DNA of 64,000 nt from Gadus chalcogrammus (Eukaryota > Chordata > Actinopteri > Gadiformes > Gadidae), in the NCBI RefSeq assembly GCF_026213295.1, contig NC_079415.1, positions 26,884,003-26,948,002 of the forward strand. The letters run 5' to 3'. The translations under genes and the position numbers were made by a program. Every line of letters starts with the position of its first letter. Position 1 is the first letter of the stretch. Positions 59,004 to 64,000 of the stretch are shown here, piece by piece. The notes under the pieces were generated by a model. It worked only from the letters and a program-made list of their open reading frames with translations. It ran no database searches and was not told the DNA's origin.

Positions 59004-62000
59004 ATGAGCACTGCTGTTCCCAACTATCGGAGGACCAAGCCTGGTGGTGAGTATGGATCACTACATGCATGAGAGCCACATTTACCATTGCAACAATTAT
59101 TGCTTCTTTGGTTGCAAACTCGCAAATTAAATTTTACCTTGCAGACACCTAGCTTCTGTCGATGGTGTTTTCCCTAACTCAAGAGCACACAAACGACAAG
59201 CGTCTTCTAAAAGTTGCTCATGGCATCCTCTTGACCTGATGGCTGACTGCACGCCCGTTTGATTTATTTATAAAGTTGCTTAAGCAGCAGAACCTGTGCT
59301 GCGGTCTTCTAGAGTCCTTCTATGTCGTCCGGATCACTCCTCCTGCGGCAGCACTGATGCCAGCCAGTGTTCTGTCCCAACTCGTCAGGCCTGACAGACA
59401 GGGCTGCTTGGCCAAAGAAGCAAAAGCTATGTTTCCATAAGGGCTACAGCTAGGAATTATTTTGGTAGATTGTTATTGTCAAGTCCAGTTTTTTTGTCAT
59501 TTTTTTATTACTTTTATTATTAGGATATAGACATTGATTGGATATTGTTGGGCATGATGAAAAATAAACATTTATTTACCTTAATTGAAGCAAAAAAATA
59601 GTTTAACAATCCAATAATAGTCTGACAGACTTTAACACAACCATCGCTATTGGTTGTGGCTCGGTATGTCGGGTTGAAACAACTCAAGTGGATACAAGTT
59701 CCTGTTGCATTGCTTTGACCTGCTTCAAAAATGAATAATAAATACCAGCAGAAATCATCTTCCGGGTTTGGTAGAGGTTGTTGGCGAGCCCCGTTGGAAA
59801 AACCAAGCCTAAGTGCTAAAATAAACAGTTTTCAATGTATACATTGAGATATTTTACAATGTATACATTGACATCGTTTTTGTACAGTTTAATTGTAAAT
59901 CCTCAAAAATATTATCATAATAAAACCTTATAATAATGTGTCATGGGGTGTCATGGATAAAAAGCCTGGTCACCCTAAAAAATGCATTCATCGCAGGCAT
60001 CAAAGTGGCGGCTCCAACCAATGGGAACGCCGGGCCCACTTCCCAGATCCCTGGCCTCTCCCAGAGTGCGACTGAGTCCACCCCAACGGAGAGGAGCACC
60101 GGCCGGAGGGTGGGCATATTCGCCACCGACTCAGAGTATGTGAAGCTTGCAAAGGCAGGCGGCCAGAAAGGTGAGGAGGAGCGGGGGGGGGGAAGGTTTG
60201 GCGTGGCCCTGGTCTCACAAATCAGACCTAAGGTTAACTGTTAAAGGGAAGACGGATCAACTTGGCAGGATTTGTAGTACAAAGCAGCGGAAAAACCTTT
60301 ACATGTTGTGCATGCTCATAAGATGCGAGTGATAGAACCGGCCCATGGTGTAGGTGATATGGGGTGTTGTCTAGCCATAGGGGCGCCGATGGCTTGAATC
60401 TGGGGGAACGTTGTATTATATTTTCTCCTTCTTTGTAATTGTTTCGACCAATCATGTTGCTGGAAGCGGCGATCTTTAAGCCCGTACTTGGCTTACGGCG
60501 AGTATAAACTCGGGTAGTTCAAATCATTCATGTTGAGAGGGGGCACTGTAGAAATACACTTGGCTCTTCACCACTCAAGCCAATGAGCTCCCCTTTGGTA
60601 CAATATGTCTGGAGTGACACAGGAAACGAGGGGTAACTCCGCCCCTTGCAGTTTTTGGTTTTCAGGCTCTGCATCTGTGTCTGTCTCGCCCCTGCTACAA
60701 CATAGGGCTGCTGGGTCTTACACCAGTATAAATGTGTTGGCTTATCTGTAAGGGAGATAACTGGGTCATTTTGTTTAGAGTGTGCAAGCTATTTTTAACA
60801 AAGTATACCAAAAATACAGTAGTAGCCTCGGTGGCGTCATTCAAGTAGGCCCACTTGAAGAATAATTATCTGGATTTCTCCCTGTCGCTTCCTCACTTAA
60901 ACGGGGGTGGCAAATCTACATCTATGGGGGCACATCAATAACCATGATTTTGACCTCTTTGGGGATCTCCATGGCAGGCTTGCTGAGTCACGACGTGGAT
61001 ACGGATGACAAGCCCAAGGCGGCCTACAACCCCCCTGATTTTTTCATCTCGTCCAAGAGGTACAAGCGCCAGACACACGGACACACGTACACACACACTG
61101 GCACATGTAGCGATAAGCATCAAGCAAAACGGTAAAACATCCTGTATGGGAAATATATATACACCCCTCCCTCCTTCTTGAATTGGTTTACAAAACGTGT
61201 ATTTTTTAGTGCATTATATATCCATATAGATATATTTATATATATATATTTATATATAATAGCAATCCACGACCCGCATCTTGTTAGTGACCAACAGGTT
61301 TGTGATGTATTAGGCTTATGAAAAAAAGATACTGATGTAGAGATAAATCTCCTTTGCTTTTAAGAGGCTTGGGCCAGGCTTTAGAGTGTCCTATTAGCAT
61401 GATACGCTCAAGGAGTATAATCTGGTGTAAACCAGACAAAGCCGACACAAGATTGTGTCGCTGAAACGGCCGCTGCTTGGATGGGACCGCCATGAGCCTT
61501 ACTCTAGCGATCTGTCCCTGGGTAACCCAATGGTGCTGATGCCATCCACTTTTGCGTAGGTTGAAAACACTTTTGATAGCAACTTGGTTTAATCAACCGG
61601 TCCAATGGCCACTAGACCGCAGTGTTGTAAATGTTTCTGGAAAATGGGAAAGGTTGAGAGGAAACTTTTACATGGCTGCAGCCACATTTGTTCAAATATC
61701 TTTATACCGACTGTCCTCTTTGGGCATTTAAATATCTCTTTAATGGCGTTAAAGGAATGAGAAACGATAAGAAGCATTAAAGCACACTGACATCGGTGGC
61801 TGGCCTTAATTTCAATCCTTTCACTAATTAAACACTTAGAAAATGTGATCACTTCACTCGGTGAAGCAATACCTTAAATGTTGGCATTTCTTTTCTTGGA
61901 CTACAGTGTTTTAAAAATAACAACAGTGCAAATATCTAGCCTCATCGAACGAAACAGTCTGAACACACGGAACTCCCCCAAACAATCCAAAATCCCCCAA

Positions 62001-62315
62001 ACACACCAAACTCCCCCAAACACCCATTCCCTTAAAGCGAGGGAGATAGCGTCGCTCCTCTCCAGAGAAACCCGTTTGTTGTGTTGCCCGCCGGCCCCTT
62101 GTCGCCCGGCTCCGGGGCTCTCAAGAGCAGCACATCCGTCAGCTGCAGGTGCCCATGGGTTGTCGGTGTTTTGTTTATCTTGCAGCGGCAGCAAAGCCAC
62201 GTCCCCGGACGGCCTGACCAGGGCGCTGCGGCAGCCCCTGGCTGCGCCGTTTGGCACGGATAGCGCACAGTCCTGGGACAAAGAGGACGAGTGCGTTTCC
62301 CCCAGTAAAGATAAG
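59004..62315 (+). CDS. C7orf57-like protein (partial, 3' end not found)
   Basis: Function unknown. Coding exons are 59004-59046, 59997-60170, 60978-61059 and 62186-62315, all with AG/GT borders. Phases are compatible (1, 1, 0 at the successive junctions), giving 143 codons in frame: it starts MSTAVPNYRRTKPGGIKVAA and ends SPSKDK before a GT donor. Blocks shared with vertebrate C7orf57, as I recall them, are PTSQIPGLS, ATDSEYVKLAKAGG and, after a short gap, AYNPPDFFISSK (AYSLPDWYIHHSK in the human protein). There is no signal peptide or membrane segment. The start exon follows an acceptor at 58998, so a 5' leader exon exists upstream. Further 3' exons should follow; none could be recognised to 64000. 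Confidence 0.65.
60296..60410 (+). repeat. Second copy of the repeat at 57273
   Basis: tgttgtgcatgctcataaga to ccggcccatggtgtaggtga and onwards aligns with 57283-57400, including sequence outside the hAT-like end. It lies in an intron of the C7orf57-like gene. Confidence 0.6.
60411..60977 (+). other. Intron of the C7orf57-like gene, no other gene seen
   Basis: Unique-looking intronic sequence up to the acceptor (atggcag) at 60977. Confidence 0.55.
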
Positions 62316-64000
62316 GTGAATGGACCTGTATTGGTAGTTAAACACCCCCATCCCATCTTCTCCGTACGCTGGCATTACTTTGCTATTCTTTCAGCATTTT
62401 ATTTTATATATTTTCATGCAATTCTTTTTTTTTTTTTTTTTTTGCATATAATTATTTTATCAGTTAGTCTCCATAATTTTTTTATTTCAATACTCGTACA
62501 GTTGACTAATAAGATAATGACCATGAGGCTAAACCCTTATTAATGACGAAAACAACAACAAAACATCCCAAAAATATACGAAGAATCCAAATTCGGCATT
62601 TATAATGCAAGAATACTACCGGTACTCTTAAATCGTAAAAGAAACAACACTTATTACATTAAAGCATACCCTGTGGGTGCAACATAAACACTGTATTTTG
62701 TTGGACATGAAGAGCCGGCAAGCGGTGTTCATTTCAAAAACCTCTCTCCGGTACAGCTTCAATATCCATTCATGTCTCAGCATCTCGTTTTAAGTTAATC
62801 ACCCACCTCATCTTCAGTGCAATTTGGTTCCAACTGCTTTTTTTGTGTCATTTTTGTCATTGATTTGATACCCATGAAAAATGTGCATGTGATGTTCATA
62901 CAATTGTTATTATACTGTTCATACACTTGTTGTTATACTGGTAACTGGTCCTTGTATAATGGGTTTTTGGTATGCAGGTTTGTTTTGGTAGACTTCCTGG
63001 TCACCCAAATCCGTCATTTTATTGAATTTAGGTTTGTGTTGTTGGCATCAAGTGTGCATAGTCCAAGTCATGGCAAAAAAAATTCAGTCTGTCTTTAGAC
63101 ACACGCATATTATACACGGATATCCATAACTGGATGTTATTAAGGCGGGATATCTATAATTAAGAGTGACCTCACACTTTAGGGACAAACGGTGCTAACT
63201 ATAAGCCTGTCCAATCACAAATCCTTATTATCCCGGTCAGCATACACACGGCTGGCTCAATAGATCCTTTTTTCACAGAGGCATCATTGCAGGAAAAAGA
63301 AAAGTGTCCCTCTTCAACATTTTTTATGTACCAGGGCGTGAGTAATGGACTAAGCTAGCGAAAATATCACACAATGACCAAGTGCCTTGTTACATAAAAG
63401 CAGAAGGCACATAATTTGTGTTGGGAGTGACATCTTCGACACTCGATTGAAGGTGTGAAATTAAATGCTTACCTTTTTGTCTCCTTCTTGGTTGTTCAAA
63501 CGCATTTGGAACGCCTTTTTCGATGCTGCTAATTTGCGGCTCGCTTCTTGAATTTGCCTTTTAAAAGGGCGTTGAATATTGATGGCTGAATAAAACTCAG
63601 CTTGCCCGGTCGTTGGATCTGCTGGAATTCAATGAAACTGCTACCATATTAACCCAACGCCTTGTCAATCCTGGAAGAATCTCAGCGCTAATATATCTCA
63701 TTTTTGTGCAGCATTTTATTGAGGTAAATACTCTTTTCTCTTTAACAATCCTTCATGGATGACTAATAACAAAATCGCCTTTCTATTTATGATCAAATAT
63801 ACTTGTTTGGATTTGGGTGACCAGCCCTCAATCTTTGCTTACAGATGTGTCCATTAAAGTGATGCTTGATTACATATTAACATCTTATTTCTTTTACATA
63901 ATATATCATATTTTTGTTATAATATTTTTATGTTGGTTGGGCTATTGCCGGTCATTTGGTGATTTAAAAAAACAATCCTAATCCAACCGTATTATGCCTC
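62316..64000. other. Probable further intron of the C7orf57-like gene, no exon recognised
   Basis: AT-rich, with a T run at 62427-62443. No downstream coding exon with the family's later motifs could be identified. Confidence 0.45.

Noticed and set aside
63430..63660. Possible minus-strand exon ending aaaaag|gtaagca near 63472
   Set aside because: The donor is good, but the frame is short, interrupted and matches no family I know.

Overview
The window is vertebrate nuclear DNA, almost certainly from a ray-finned fish. It has intron-split genes with GT/AG borders, L2-type LINE pieces, tRNA-derived SINEs with the fish 'gctttggataaaag' tail, many hAT-like and TTAA-flanked non-autonomous elements, and a young Ty3/gypsy element. 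At least twelve (CA/GT)n arrays, most of them 95 bp or longer, plus long (CTGT)n, (GAGT)n and GATA/GACA arrays make it unusually rich in microsatellites. That fits cod-like fishes (Gadidae), but this is an inference, not a species call.

Four protein-coding genes can be supported. (1) nck2, minus strand: the first coding exon (12773-12998, SH3-1) and part of the next (1-559, SH3-2 and the start of SH3-3). The rest runs off the left edge. A GC-rich block ending in a splice donor at 34157 may be its non-coding first exon, which would make most of 13-34 kb its first intron. (2) dph3, minus strand, 36017-37751: three exons, 84 aa, complete. (3) fhl2, plus strand, 53043-57133: five exons, 279 aa, complete, the same length as human FHL2. 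(4) A C7orf57-like gene, plus strand, coding exons from 59004 to 62315, continuing past what can be read. NCK2 and FHL2 are also close neighbours in mammals; DPH3 and C7orf57 are not, so the gene order is partly fish-specific.

The most notable non-gene object is at 43677-48910. A non-autonomous DNA element with hairpin-array ends and an apparent 8-bp target duplication has been split by a nearly intact 4.3-kb Ty3/gypsy element on the minus strand. The gypsy LTRs differ at 1 of 193 positions. It has a tRNA-Trp primer site, a CHCC gag finger typical of the CsRn1 clade, and a textbook -1 frameshift cassette (GGGAAAC, 6-nt spacer, 11-bp stem) between gag and pol. Its integrase appears to lack one zinc-binding histidine.

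Other structured regions are a hAT-like element with a TTAA element nested in it, whose core is a ~0.9-kb palindrome (26451-28754); a TTAA element flanked by 68-bp direct repeats beside the nck2 splice donor (11373-12755); a solo LTR with 4-bp duplications (16992-17342); a 102-bp tandem array open in several reading frames (17457-18014); and two L2 fragments lying back to back (39969-42607). The rest is intronic or intergenic sequence in which I see no gene.
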